Below, in pieces: positions 1 to 6,755 of a DNA stretch of 11,368 nucleotides. Positions within the stretch are counted from its first letter, which is position 1. The number at the start of each line of letters is the position of its first letter. The DNA is from DASUMF01 sp040510575 (lineage in GTDB: Bacteria; Actinomycetota; Acidimicrobiia; IMCC26256; DASPTH01). The stretch covers positions 1-11,368 of the forward strand of contig JBEVIU010000024.1 in the NCBI GenBank assembly GCA_040510575.1. Reading direction: 5' to 3'. The notes under the pieces were generated by a model. That model was given only the letters and a program-made list of their open reading frames with translations. It ran no database searches and had not been told where the DNA came from. A program made the translations under genes and the position numbers.

Positions 1-2
1 GT

Positions 3-1757
3 CCGAACGGCACGCTGCTCACGGCGTCGCAGTACAACACCCTCTTCACCATGCACGGCACCACGATGGTGTTCCTCGTGGGCATGCCGATGGCCGTCGC
101 GTTCGGCAACTACTTCGTGCCGCTCCAGATCGGTGCGCGCGACGTCGCGTTCCCGCGCATCAACATGTTCGGCTACTGGGTCGTGCTGTTCGGCGGCCTG
201 TTCATGTACTCGAGCTTCTTCATGGGTGGCGCGCCCAACGGTGGGTGGTTCGGGTACACACCGCTCACCAGCACGCCGATCTCCGGTGGTGCGCTCCCCG
301 GCAACGGCCCCGACTTCTGGTGCGTCGGCATCGTGCTGCTCGGCATCGGGTCGACCACCTCCGCGATCAACTTCATCGTCACCATCCTCAACATGCGCGC
401 GCCAGGCATGACGCTCATGCGAATGCCGGTGTTCACGTGGATGATGCTCGTCGTCGCGTTCCTCACCGCGTTCGCGATGCCCATCGTCACCGCGGCGATG
501 ATCATGGTGTTCTTCGACCGCAACTTCGACACCACGTTCTTCCTGGCGACGAAGGGCGGTGATCCGCTGCTCTATCAGCACCTCTTCTGGCTGTTCGGCC
601 ATCCGGAGGTGTACATCCTGATCTTGCCCGGCATGGGCATCGTCTCCGAGGTGCTGCCCACCTTCTCGCGCAAGCCGCTCTTCGGGTACTCGGTGGTCGT
701 CTTCTCCGGCATCGCGATCGGGTTCCTCGGTTGGGGAGTGTGGGTGCACCACATGTTCGCCACCGGCCTCGGTCCGGTCGCGATCTCCGCGTTCGGGCTC
801 TCGACGATGCTCATCGCGGTGCCGACCGGCGTGAAGATCTTCAACTGGCTCGGCACCGTGTACGGCGGCGCGGTGAAGCTCACCACTGCGATGTTGTTCT
901 CGTTGGGCTTCATCGCGATGTTCACGCTCGGCGGGCTCTCAGGCGTGCTGCACTCGATCGTGCCGTCCGACACGCAGCAGACCGACACCTACTTCGTGGT
1001 CGCGCACTTCCACTACGTGCTCTTCGGTGGACTGATGCTCGGCGTCTTCTCGGGCTTCTACTACTGGTGGCCGAAGATCTTCGGCAAGATGCTGAACGAG
1101 CGCCTCGGCAAGGTGAACTTCTGGACCCTGCTCATCGGGTTCAACCTCACCTTCTTCCCGATGCACATCGTCGGCCTCCTCGGCATGCCGCGCCGCACGT
1201 ACCGCTACGACGAGGGCATGGGCTGGCAGGCGCTGAACATGATCGAGACGGTCGGCTCCTTCGTCGTCGCCCTCGGCGTGCTGGTGTTCCTGGTGAACAT
1301 CATCTACACCGCGAAGAAGGGCCCGAAGGCGCCTGCCGACCCGTGGGACGGTCGGTCGCTGGAGTGGTCGATCCCGTCACCGCCGCCCGAGTACAACTTC
1401 GCCGAGATCCCCCGGATCGAGGCTCGTGACGACTGGTGGCACCGCAAGTACACCGAAGACGCCGACGGTCGTCTGGTGCGGCTCCCTGCTGGTGGCGCGG
1501 TCGACGAGGCCGAGCTCGACGTGGCGCAGGTCGAGGCAGAGCACCACATCCACCTGCCGTCGCCGTCGATCTACCCGTTCGTGCTCGCGCTCGGGTTGCC
1601 GATCCTCGGCTACGCCGCGGTGTTCCTCAACTTCTGGCTCGTGATCCCCGGTCTGCTCCTGGTGCTGTTCGGGATGTACGCCTGGGGACTCGAGCCGTCG
1701 ACCGAACCCGAGCCGCCCGCGCCGGCGTCGGTGCCCGACACGGTGGCGGCAGGATGA
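3..1757 (+). CDS. ctaD: Cytochrome c oxidase subunit I (5' truncated)
   Basis: Catalytic subunit of an aa3/caa3-type haem-copper oxidase, which reduces O2 to water and pumps protons across the cytoplasmic membrane. The frame is open from base 3, so the N-terminus (first helix) is outside the window. The low-spin haem a histidine is in TMHGTTM (codon 54-56). HPEVY at 600-614 supplies a CuB histidine, the cross-linked tyrosine and the D-channel glutamate. The HH pair is at 747-752, and HFHY at 1005-1016 gives the haem a3 and haem a ligands. PTGVK, with its lysine at 834-836, matches the K channel, and the aspartate of ARDVAFPR matches the D-channel entrance. After the core comes a soluble linker and then two extra hydrophobic helices (about 1560-1690), as in Bacillus caa3 subunit I. 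The stop codon overlaps the ctaE start (ATGA). Family assignment is very secure. Subunit II is not in the window. Confidence 0.97.
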   Translation, partial: PNGTLLTASQYNTLFTMHGTTMVFLVGMPMAVAFGNYFVPLQIGARDVAFPRINMFGYWVVLFGGLFMYSSFFMGGAPNGGWFGYTPLTSTPISGGALPGNGPDFWCVGIVLLGIGSTTSAINFIVTILNMRAPGMTLMRMPVFTWMMLVVAFLTAFAMPIVTAAMIMVFFDRNFDTTFFLATKGGDPLLYQHLFWLFGHPEVYILILPGMGIVSEVLPTFSRKPLFGYSVVVFSGIAIGFLGWGVWVHHMFATGLGPVAISAFGLSTMLIAVPTGVKIFNWLGTVYGGAVKLTTAMLFSLGFIAMFTLGGLSGVLHSIVPSDTQQTDTYFVVAHFHYVLFGGLMLGVFSGFYYWWPKIFGKMLNERLGKVNFWTLLIGFNLTFFPMHIVGLLGMPRRTYRYDEGMGWQALNMIETVGSFVVALGVLVFLVNIIYTAKKGPKAPADPWDGRSLEWSIPSPPPEYNFAEIPRIEARDDWWHRKYTEDADGRLVRLPAGGAVDEAELDVAQVEAEHHIHLPSPSIYPFVLALGLPILGYAAVFLNFWLVIPGLLLVLFGMYAWGLEPSTEPEPPAPASVPDTVAAG

Positions 1758-2386
1758 CCACCGTCGAGGAACGCCCCGACGCGCTGCCCGCAGCTCCCGA
1801 GGCCGCGCACGCCGACCACGCGACGCACACCGGGTCGACCAACGCCAAGCTGGCGATGTGGCTGTTCCTGTCGTCCGACTGCCTGTTCTTCGGTGCGTTC
1901 ATCAGCACCTTCCTGCTCTACCGCGACCGTCCGGGCCAGACCGGCCCGACGCCGAGCGACCTGTTCAACATCCCGTTCACGTCGATCACGTCGTTCATCC
2001 TCCTGATGAGCAGCCTCACGATGGTGCTCGCCCTCGCGGCGATCCAGCGCGGCGACATGCGGCGCTTTCGCATCTGGCTGATCGCCACCGCGTTGTTCGG
2101 CGTCACGTTCATCGGTGGGCAGATCTTCGAGTTCACCGAGTTCTCGCGCCAGGGCCTCAACATCGACACCAGCCTCTTCGGCTCGAGCTTCTTCGTGCTC
2201 ACCGGCCTGCACGGCACGCACGTGGTGATCGGCATCATCTGGTTGATGTCGCTGTGGGGCCTGTCGATGCAGGAGCACATGGGCCAGGGCGACGCGGAGC
2301 GGGTCGAGATCGCGGGTCTCTACTGGCACTTCGTCGACGTGGTGTGGATCGTGATCTTCACCGTCGTGTACCTGGTCCCGAACTAG
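1754..2386 (+). CDS. ctaE: Cytochrome c oxidase subunit III
   Basis: Structural subunit III of the same oxidase, 210 residues, with no redox centre. It stabilises subunit I and helps sustain proton uptake. I count five membrane helices, starting near KLAMWLFLSSDCLFFGAF and ending with HFVDVVWIVIFTVVYL, a family hallmark. HGTHVVIGIIWL in the fourth helix is also typical, and GQIFEF carries the conserved helix-3 glutamate. Five helices rather than seven fits the Bacillus-like arrangement in which the first two have moved to the end of subunit I. The ATG at 1754 is chosen because it overlaps the ctaD stop (ATGA) and gives a normal length with a soluble, His/Ala-rich N-terminus of about 32 residues. 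Translational coupling to ctaD is likely, as only a G-rich stretch abutting the ATG could act as a ribosome site. Confidence 0.95.
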   Translation: MTTVEERPDALPAAPEAAHADHATHTGSTNAKLAMWLFLSSDCLFFGAFISTFLLYRDRPGQTGPTPSDLFNIPFTSITSFILLMSSLTMVLALAAIQRGDMRRFRIWLIATALFGVTFIGGQIFEFTEFSRQGLNIDTSLFGSSFFVLTGLHGTHVVIGIIWLMSLWGLSMQEHMGQGDAERVEIAGLYWHFVDVVWIVIFTVVYLVPN

Positions 2387-2396
2387 TGAGGCAGCG

Positions 2397-2813
2397 ATGA
2401 GCACCGAGGGAACTGCCGCACCCGGCACCGTCGCCACCACCGCGTCGAGCGAGACGGAGCTCGAGCGCTTCGAGGATCTCGTCCCCGACGCCGCCTTGCG
2501 CCACGCTCCGGGGCTCCTGCCCGGCGAGCTCAAGGAGCACCCCGACCCGCTGCAGTACGTGATCGTCGCGGTGGTGCTCGTCGTCATCACCGGCATCGAG
2601 ATCGGCACCTCGTACCTCGAGGGCAGCATCCCGAACGGGCTCCTCATCGGGCTGCTGCTCGTGATGGCGTTCGTGAAGTTCTTCCTGGTGGCCTCGTGGT
2701 TCATGCACCTGCGCACGGACCAGCCGGTGTTCCGCCGCTTCTTCATCATCGGATCGATCGCGGCGGTCCTGCTCTATGCGGCGGTCCTGCTCATGCTGCA
2801 CGTGTCCTTCTGA
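2397..2813 (+). CDS. ctaF: Cytochrome c oxidase subunit IV (COX4_pro type)
   Basis: Small accessory oxidase subunit of 138 residues, related to prokaryotic COX4/CtaF. About 50 soluble residues precede three hydrophobic helices, roughly at 53-72, 79-101 and 112-136. The second helix ends in KFFLVASWFMHLRTD, close to the K-hydrophobic-WFMHL signature of this family. It has no metal-binding motif and is thought to stabilise the complex. The ATG at 2397 sits ten bases after the ctaE stop and five bases after GAGG (2388-2391), a reasonable ribosome-binding site. The gene order D-E-F supports the assignment independently of sequence. Its function in the complex is inferred from family and position. 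Confidence 0.88.
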   Translation: MSTEGTAAPGTVATTASSETELERFEDLVPDAALRHAPGLLPGELKEHPDPLQYVIVAVVLVVITGIEIGTSYLEGSIPNGLLIGLLLVMAFVKFFLVASWFMHLRTDQPVFRRFFIIGSIAAVLLYAAVLLMLHVSF

Positions 2814-2829
2814 ACGGTTGATCCTGGGC

Positions 2830-3708
2830 ATGCCGCTCGTGCCGTCGGTCGCGGGGGTCCTCGGTGTCGCCGGGCCCGGCTGGACCGCCCACCCCGACGT
2901 GTGGTTGGTGTGCGGGCTGCTCGCCTCGCTCTACGCGATCGCGATCGTGCGCGTCGGTCCGCGCATGGTCGGCCCCGCGCAGGTCGTCGTCACCCGCTTC
3001 CAGGTCGGGTGCTTCTCGCTCGGCGTGTTCTCGGTGCTCGTGTCGTCGGACTGGCCGATCCACGACGTGGCCGAGCAGTACAACTACAGCGTCCACATGG
3101 TGCAACACCTCGTGTTCACCATGATCGCCACGCCACTGCTGTTGCTCGGCACACCGGCATGGCTCATGCGCTACCTGCTCCCGGGCCGGCTCCTCGACGT
3201 CGTGCGGGTGCTGGCGCGCTTCGTGCCCGCGTTGTTGATCTTCAACCTCGTGCTCGTGCTCACGCACTGGCCCATGATGGTGAACGCGAGCCTCGAGTCG
3301 GGCTGGGTGCACCTCGGGCTGCACATCGTGCTGTTCGTGTCGTCGCTCGTGGTGTGGCTCCCGGTGGTGAGCCCGCTGCCCGAGGTGCCGCGCCTGCAGC
3401 CCGTGTTGCGGATGCTCTACTTGTTCGCGTGGTCGGTCGTTCCCACGGTGCCCGCGTCGTTCCTGACCTTCGGTGCGAAGCCGCTGTACAAGTTCTACGA
3501 GGGGCACCAGCACCTCTTCGGCTTGACGACGCTCGCCGATCAACAGCTCGCCGGGCTCATCATGAAGATCGGCGCTGGACTCCTGCTGTGGCTGATCATC
3601 GCCGTAGTGTTCTTCCGCTGGGCGGCGGAGGAAGAACGGACGAACACGCCACGGCACGGACTCGACGAGTTGGACCGTGAGTTGGCCGAAATGGGGCTGA
3701 GGCGATGA
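2830..3708 (+). CDS. ctaG: Cytochrome c oxidase assembly factor CtaG (caa3_CtaG)
   Basis: Polytopic membrane protein of 292 residues, of the caa3_CtaG family required to assemble active caa3 oxidase in Bacillus. It is unrelated to the CtaG/Cox11 copper chaperones of proteobacteria. About seven helices are visible. Family landmarks are HMVQHLVF (H89 and H93), which could bind metal, LTHWP, and a C-terminal DQQLAGLIM followed by the last helix. The C-terminus is charged and cytoplasmic. The start is uncertain: ATG at 2830 avoids overlap with ctaF, and an in-frame TTG at 2818 is possible. Neither has a clear Shine-Dalgarno sequence, so coupling to ctaF is likely. The stop overlaps the next gene's ATG. 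Its place after subunits I, III and IV copies the Bacillus ctaCDEFG order. Copper delivery is an inference. Confidence 0.9.
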   Translation: MPLVPSVAGVLGVAGPGWTAHPDVWLVCGLLASLYAIAIVRVGPRMVGPAQVVVTRFQVGCFSLGVFSVLVSSDWPIHDVAEQYNYSVHMVQHLVFTMIATPLLLLGTPAWLMRYLLPGRLLDVVRVLARFVPALLIFNLVLVLTHWPMMVNASLESGWVHLGLHIVLFVSSLVVWLPVVSPLPEVPRLQPVLRMLYLFAWSVVPTVPASFLTFGAKPLYKFYEGHQHLFGLTTLADQQLAGLIMKIGAGLLLWLIIAVVFFRWAAEEERTNTPRHGLDELDRELAEMGLRR

Positions 3709-4418
3709 CGGACACCACGACCCTCGACGACGAGCAGCCGGCCGGCACGGGCCCGGACGTGCCGCACGACGAGCCGATCGCGATCAGCGAGCAGATCGGC
3801 ACCGGCGCGCACAAGCCGGTGAAGGATCGCCTGCTGCTGCCGTTGCTCGTCCCGGTCCTGAGCGCGATCGCGGTCGGCATGCTCGCGGTCAACATCTCGC
3901 GCATCTTCCTCGCCGGTTCCGAAGACGCGGCGCTCGTCTCCGGCATCGTCATCACCCTTGCGATCCTCGGCGGCGCGAGCCTGCTCGCTGCCGCGCCGCG
4001 CCTGCACACGTCGTCGCTGGCCATGATCACCGGGCTCATCGTGGTGATCGTGGTGTCGGCCGGGCTCCTCACCCTCGGGCCGAGTCTCGGCCACGAAGAA
4101 GGCGGCGAGACCGGCTACGTCGAGCCCACCGGGCCTGCCGTCGGGACCGTCGACGTCGAGGCGCTCGCGACCATCAAGTTCAACGCGACCAACTACGACT
4201 CGGCTCCCGGGATCATCGAGCTCGACTACACCGGCGCCAGCGGTCACACCCTCGCGTTCCGCGAGGCGCAGTTCGCGGGCTTCGAGCTCGAGACGCCCGG
4301 GCCGCCGAGCAAGGGCAAGGTCGAGCTCGAGGCAGGCACCACCTACGACGTGTACTGCACCGTGCCGGGCCACGCTGAGCAGGGCATGGAGGCGACGATC
4401 ACCGTCGCGGCATCGTGA
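3705..4418 (+). CDS. Membrane-anchored cupredoxin-domain protein
   Basis: Predicted type-1 copper protein of 237 residues on a membrane anchor. Residues 1-40 are soluble and acidic. Three hydrophobic helices follow at about 43-69, 75-97 and 103-125. With the N-terminus inside, this puts residues 128-237 outside the cell. That part is a cupredoxin-like beta domain with a full ligand set: H181 in GHTLAF, then C218, H223 and M228 in CTVPGHAEQGM. Cys-x4-His-x4-Met is the usual C-terminal copper loop. ATG overlaps the ctaG stop (ATGA), so it is translated with the oxidase operon. It could pass electrons to the oxidase, or store or deliver copper for its assembly; the sequence cannot decide. It is clearly related to the next gene. 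Confidence 0.85.
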   Translation: MTDTTTLDDEQPAGTGPDVPHDEPIAISEQIGTGAHKPVKDRLLLPLLVPVLSAIAVGMLAVNISRIFLAGSEDAALVSGIVITLAILGGASLLAAAPRLHTSSLAMITGLIVVIVVSAGLLTLGPSLGHEEGGETGYVEPTGPAVGTVDVEALATIKFNATNYDSAPGIIELDYTGASGHTLAFREAQFAGFELETPGPPSKGKVELEAGTTYDVYCTVPGHAEQGMEATITVAAS

Positions 4419-4439
4419 CCGGCCGGTCTTGACGGGCCG

Positions 4440-4850
4440 ATGGTGATCGGACGGCGTGTGCGCCGCCCGATCGCGCTCGTGATGGGAGTGGTCGTCGTCG
4501 GCGGCCTCGTCGCAGTCGGCTGCGGTGGTGGCGACGACGACAACAGCAGTCGTTACGTCGAGCCCAAGGGCCCGGCCGCCGCGACGATCACGATCAAGGC
4601 GAGCAACTTCTCCTTCGACCCCGACAAGGTCACTGCCGACGCGGGTGTCGCCAAGCTCGAGCTCGAAGACGCCGGAGGCATCCACACGTTGGTGTTCGAC
4701 GACGGGAAGGTTCCCGGCTTCCAACTCGAGGTGACTGGCGACGGCACCGACGCCAAGAAGATCGATCTGAAGCCCGGGAAGTACACCTTCTACTGCGACA
4801 TCACCGGGCACCGCGCGCAGGGCATGGTCGGCACGCTCACCGTCAAGTAG
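4440..4850 (+). CDS. Cupredoxin-domain lipoprotein
   Basis: Predicted exported blue-copper-like protein of 136 residues. An arginine-rich N-terminus and a hydrophobic helix (about 11-26) end in AVGC, a slightly weak lipobox with C28 as the lipidated residue. A Gly/Asp/Asn/Ser linker follows. The cupredoxin domain (about 38-136) has H82 in GGIHTLVF, and C119, H124 and M129 in CDITGHRAQGM, a complete type-1 copper set. It starts with YVEPKGPA, nearly identical to the YVEPTGPA that opens the domain of the preceding protein, so the two look like a tandem duplication. It lies 21 bases after that gene. An in-frame GTG at 4443 is an alternative start. The last 8 bases overlap the 3' end of the convergent kinase gene. 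Role in electron transfer or copper handling is inferred. Confidence 0.83.
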   Translation: MVIGRRVRRPIALVMGVVVVGGLVAVGCGGGDDDNSSRYVEPKGPAAATITIKASNFSFDPDKVTADAGVAKLELEDAGGIHTLVFDDGKVPGFQLEVTGDGTDAKKIDLKPGKYTFYCDITGHRAQGMVGTLTVK

Positions 4851-5817
4851 CGCTCGGGCGAGGAGCGGTCGGATCCGCGGCGTGCGGACCCGCGACCACC
4901 ACACGCAGCGCGCCGGGGACCGCCCGCACGCGCGCCGGAAGCGGGCCGACGCGCTCGCCGCTCGCCCACAGCTCGAGCGATGCATCGAGCGCTTCGATCG
5001 TGACGTCGCGGCCGCGCAGCATCATCACAGCGTCGTTGCGCACGTGCGCGCCGCGGAAGACGCCGGGGAAGGTCCGGAGGAACTCTGCACGTGACACGGG
5101 CCCGACCACACACACGTCGAGCAACCCGTCGTGCATCGACGCCGCGGGCGCGATCATCATGCCGCTCGCGTAGCTGCGCGTGTTCGCCATCGCGACGAGC
5201 CATGCGTCGGTCTCGGTGACGACACCGTCGACGGTCAGGCGAACCGCGCGCGGACGGTAGGTCCGCAACGTCCGCAGCACCGCGATCACGTAGAGCGGGG
5301 TGCCCGTGAGGCGCGTGCGTGTGTTCGCCCAACGGTTGGCCTCGGCGTCGAAGCCCGTGTTGGCCACAGTGGTGAACCACTCGTCGCGGCCGTCAGCGGA
5401 CTCGGCCCGTCCGAGGTCGACGCGCGTCACCACGCCGCCGGCGACGACGCGAAGTGCGGCGGCCGGGTCGCCCCGGGGCAGACCGAGGTGGCGCGCGAGG
5501 TCGTTGCCCGATCCCGTCGCCACGATCCCGAGCACGCCGTCGAGCTCCGCCGCGAGCCCGGCGACCATGCCGACGGTGCCGTCGCCTCCACACGCGAGCA
5601 CCCCGCGTCCGTCGTCGAAGGCGTGCCGGGCGGCCCGCCGGAGGTCGTCGGCGTCGGTGGTGACGTGCACGGCGACGTCGAGATCGGCGGCCGCGATCGC
5701 GTCGGTGACACGCGCCAGCCGAGCCGTCGCCCGACCCCGACCGGCGGCGGGGTTCAGCAGCGCGGTCCAGTGCTCGGGCCGATCGGATGCTCGGTCCTCG
5801 ACCCGTGGTGACGTCAT
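4843..5817 (-). CDS. YegS/DAGK-type lipid kinase (diacylglycerol kinase family)
   Basis: ATP-dependent lipid kinase of 324 residues with the DAGK catalytic fold, probably phosphorylating diacylglycerol or a similar lipid at the membrane face. NPAAGRG (22-28) is the first nucleotide-binding element. CGGDGT (76-81) is the signature glycine-rich loop, and GSGNDLA (102-108) is a variant of the common GTGNDLA. The second beta domain contains VANTGFDAEANRWA and ANTRSYASGMMIAPAA, typical of YegS/LCB5 proteins. The ATG at 5817 is preferred. The frame stays open far upstream, but only over uppS in antisense, and NPAAGRG lies at the expected distance from this start. The gene converges on the cupredoxin gene (8-bp overlap) and diverges from uppS. 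The true substrate is unknown; a role in lipid recycling near the polyprenyl carrier is a guess from the neighbour. Confidence 0.9.
   Translation of the reverse strand: MTSPRVEDRASDRPEHWTALLNPAAGRGRATARLARVTDAIAAADLDVAVHVTTDADDLRRAARHAFDDGRGVLACGGDGTVGMVAGLAAELDGVLGIVATGSGNDLARHLGLPRGDPAAALRVVAGGVVTRVDLGRAESADGRDEWFTTVANTGFDAEANRWANTRTRLTGTPLYVIAVLRTLRTYRPRAVRLTVDGVVTETDAWLVAMANTRSYASGMMIAPAASMHDGLLDVCVVGPVSRAEFLRTFPGVFRGAHVRNDAVMMLRGRDVTIEALDASLELWASGERVGPLPARVRAVPGALRVVVAGPHAADPTAPRPSAT
4867..4897 (+). terminator. Possible hairpin ending the oxidase operon
   Basis: GGTCG (4867-4871) pairs with CGACC (4893-4897), and TCCGC (4874-4878) pairs with GCGGA (4884-4888), with an internal loop between them. 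It begins 17 bases after the last plus-strand stop. No T-run follows, and it lies inside the minus-strand kinase coding region, so it may be chance in GC-rich DNA. Confidence 0.22.
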
Positions 5818-5826
5818 GGTGCCGGG

Positions 5827-5832
5827 AGCATA
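5827..5832 (-). promoter_or_regulatory. Putative -10 box of the lipid kinase gene
   Basis: Reading on the minus strand, TATGCT matches TANNNT. Nine bases separate it from the ATG at 5817, so transcription would begin about three bases before the start codon. No convincing -35 is visible. Confidence 0.4.
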
Positions 5833-5853
5833 GAGAGCGGGGAACGGGTCAGA

Positions 5854-5859
5854 TAGTTT
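5854..5859 (+). promoter_or_regulatory. Putative -10 box giving a leaderless uppS mRNA
   Basis: TAGTTT fits TANNNT and lies six bases before the GTG at 5866. That puts the expected transcription start on the G of the start codon, and there is no Shine-Dalgarno sequence. No good -35 is seen 16-18 bases upstream. Confidence 0.45.
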
Positions 5860-5865
5860 GCGCTC

Positions 5866-6621
5866 GTGCCGACCGAGCGTGTGCCGTCGAACATCCCGGC
5901 CATGCTCGATCAGCGTCGCGTCCCCGCGCACGTGGCCATCGTGATGGACGGCAACGGTCGCTGGGCGCAACGGCGCGGGCTCAAGCGGACCGAAGGGCAC
6001 GCAGCGGGGGAGGAAGCGCTGTTCGACACCGTCGACGGCGCGCTCGACATCGGCTTGCGCTGGATGACCGTGTACGCGTTCTCCACCGAGAACTGGCGGC
6101 GGCCCATCGACGAGGTGCGCTTCCTCATGCGCTTCAACGAGACCCTCCTGCTCAACCGGCGCGACGACCTCAACGAGCGCGGTGTGCGCGTGCGCTTCAT
6201 CGGCCGGCGCGGTGGACGTGTCCCGAAGCGGGTGCTCCGCCACATCACCGACACCGAAGCGCTGACGGCGCGCAACCGGCGCATGACCCTCACGTTCGCG
6301 TTCAACTACGGCGGCCGGGCCGAGATCACCGACGGCGTGCGCGAGATCGCGCACGAGGTGGCGGCGGGTCGCCTCTCGCCCGATCGCATCGACGAGCGCA
6401 CGGTGGCGCGCCATCTCTACGCGCCCGACATGCCTGATCCCGATCTGGTGGTACGCACCTCGGGGGAGTTCCGGGTGTCGAACTACCTGCTCTGGGAGTC
6501 GGCGTACTCCGAGTTCGTGTTCACCGACGTGCTGTGGCCCGACTTCCGCCGCGGCAACCTCTTCGACGCCATCGCCGAGTTCCAAGCGCGCGACCGCCGC
6601 TTCGGCGCGATAGAGGACTGA
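5866..6621 (+). CDS. uppS: Cis-prenyltransferase (undecaprenyl diphosphate synthase family)
   Basis: Soluble or membrane-associated enzyme of 251 residues, the usual family length. It adds cis-isoprene units from isopentenyl diphosphate to an allylic primer, making the polyprenyl diphosphate carrier used in cell-wall assembly. Family motifs occur in order: IVMDGNGRWA (25-34, with catalytic Asp28), the HAAGEEAL region, YAFSTENW, FAFNYGGRAEI and the C-terminal RTSGEFRVSNYLLW, whose Arg and Ser bind the diphosphate, followed by SAYSEFVFTDVLWPDF. The start is GTG at 5866, supported by a -10 box placed for a leaderless mRNA; a GTG at 5881 is a weaker option. The product chain length (decaprenyl, undecaprenyl or shorter) cannot be read from sequence, since actinobacteria carry variants of each. 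It faces away from the lipid kinase and precedes recO. Confidence 0.95.
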   Translation: MPTERVPSNIPAMLDQRRVPAHVAIVMDGNGRWAQRRGLKRTEGHAAGEEALFDTVDGALDIGLRWMTVYAFSTENWRRPIDEVRFLMRFNETLLLNRRDDLNERGVRVRFIGRRGGRVPKRVLRHITDTEALTARNRRMTLTFAFNYGGRAEITDGVREIAHEVAAGRLSPDRIDERTVARHLYAPDMPDPDLVVRTSGEFRVSNYLLWESAYSEFVFTDVLWPDFRRGNLFDAIAEFQARDRRFGAIED

Positions 6622-6647
6622 CATTCCTCGCTCGCTCACTGACTGCG

Positions 6648-6729
6648 CCGAAGTGCCTGGTCCGGAGACGTTCGCTCCCGCGCCCCTACGTTCGCTCCCG
6701 CGCCCCTACGTTCGCTCCGCTCACTTCGG
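6648..6729. repeat. Inverted repeat flanking the tandem repeat
   Basis: CCGAAGTG at 6648-6655 and CACTTCGG at 6722-6729 are exact reverse complements, eight bases each, bracketing the 20-bp tandem repeat. The 66-base loop is long for a terminator. It could be a degenerate dispersed repeat or a weak uppS terminator. Confidence 0.45.
6668..6718 (+). repeat. 20-bp tandem repeat, about 2.5 copies
   Basis: The unit ACGTTCGCTCCCGCGCCCCT occurs exactly at 6668-6687 and 6688-6707, with an 11-base partial copy at 6708-6718. A diverged relative of its TTCGCTC core is seen upstream at about 6628-6640 (CTCGCTCGCTCACT). It lies between uppS and recO, ending about 25 bases before the recO -10 box, where -35 or regulator contacts would fall. 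Confidence 0.9.
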
Positions 6730-6743
6730 AAGCTCCACCGAAT

Positions 6744-6749
6744 TACACT
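6744..6749 (+). promoter_or_regulatory. Putative -10 box giving a leaderless recO mRNA
   Basis: TACACT is a strong TANNNT-type -10. It stands six bases before the ATG at 6756, the same spacing as at uppS, so the A of ATG is the expected first transcribed base. The area is locally AT-rich (AATTACACTT) against a GC-rich background. The -35 is unclear. Confidence 0.5.
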
Positions 6750-6755
6750 TGTGTG

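Noticed and set aside
1610..2749. Minus-strand frames opposite ctaE and ctaF
   Set aside because: They are Arg/His/Glu-rich antisense shadows without domains, lying over clearly identified oxidase subunits.
2776..2829. Upstream ATG for ctaG at 2776
   Set aside because: It would overlap ctaF by 38 bases and add a Cys/Arg/Ser-rich peptide that is simply ctaF read in another frame.
5818..6639. N-terminal extension of the lipid kinase frame across uppS
   Set aside because: The added residues are antisense to uppS, show no domain, and would put the NPAAGRG motif far from the N-terminus. The ATG at 5817 gives the normal family length.
6668..6718. CRISPR array
   Set aside because: The 20-bp units are directly abutting with no spacers, there are fewer than three copies and no cas genes nearby.
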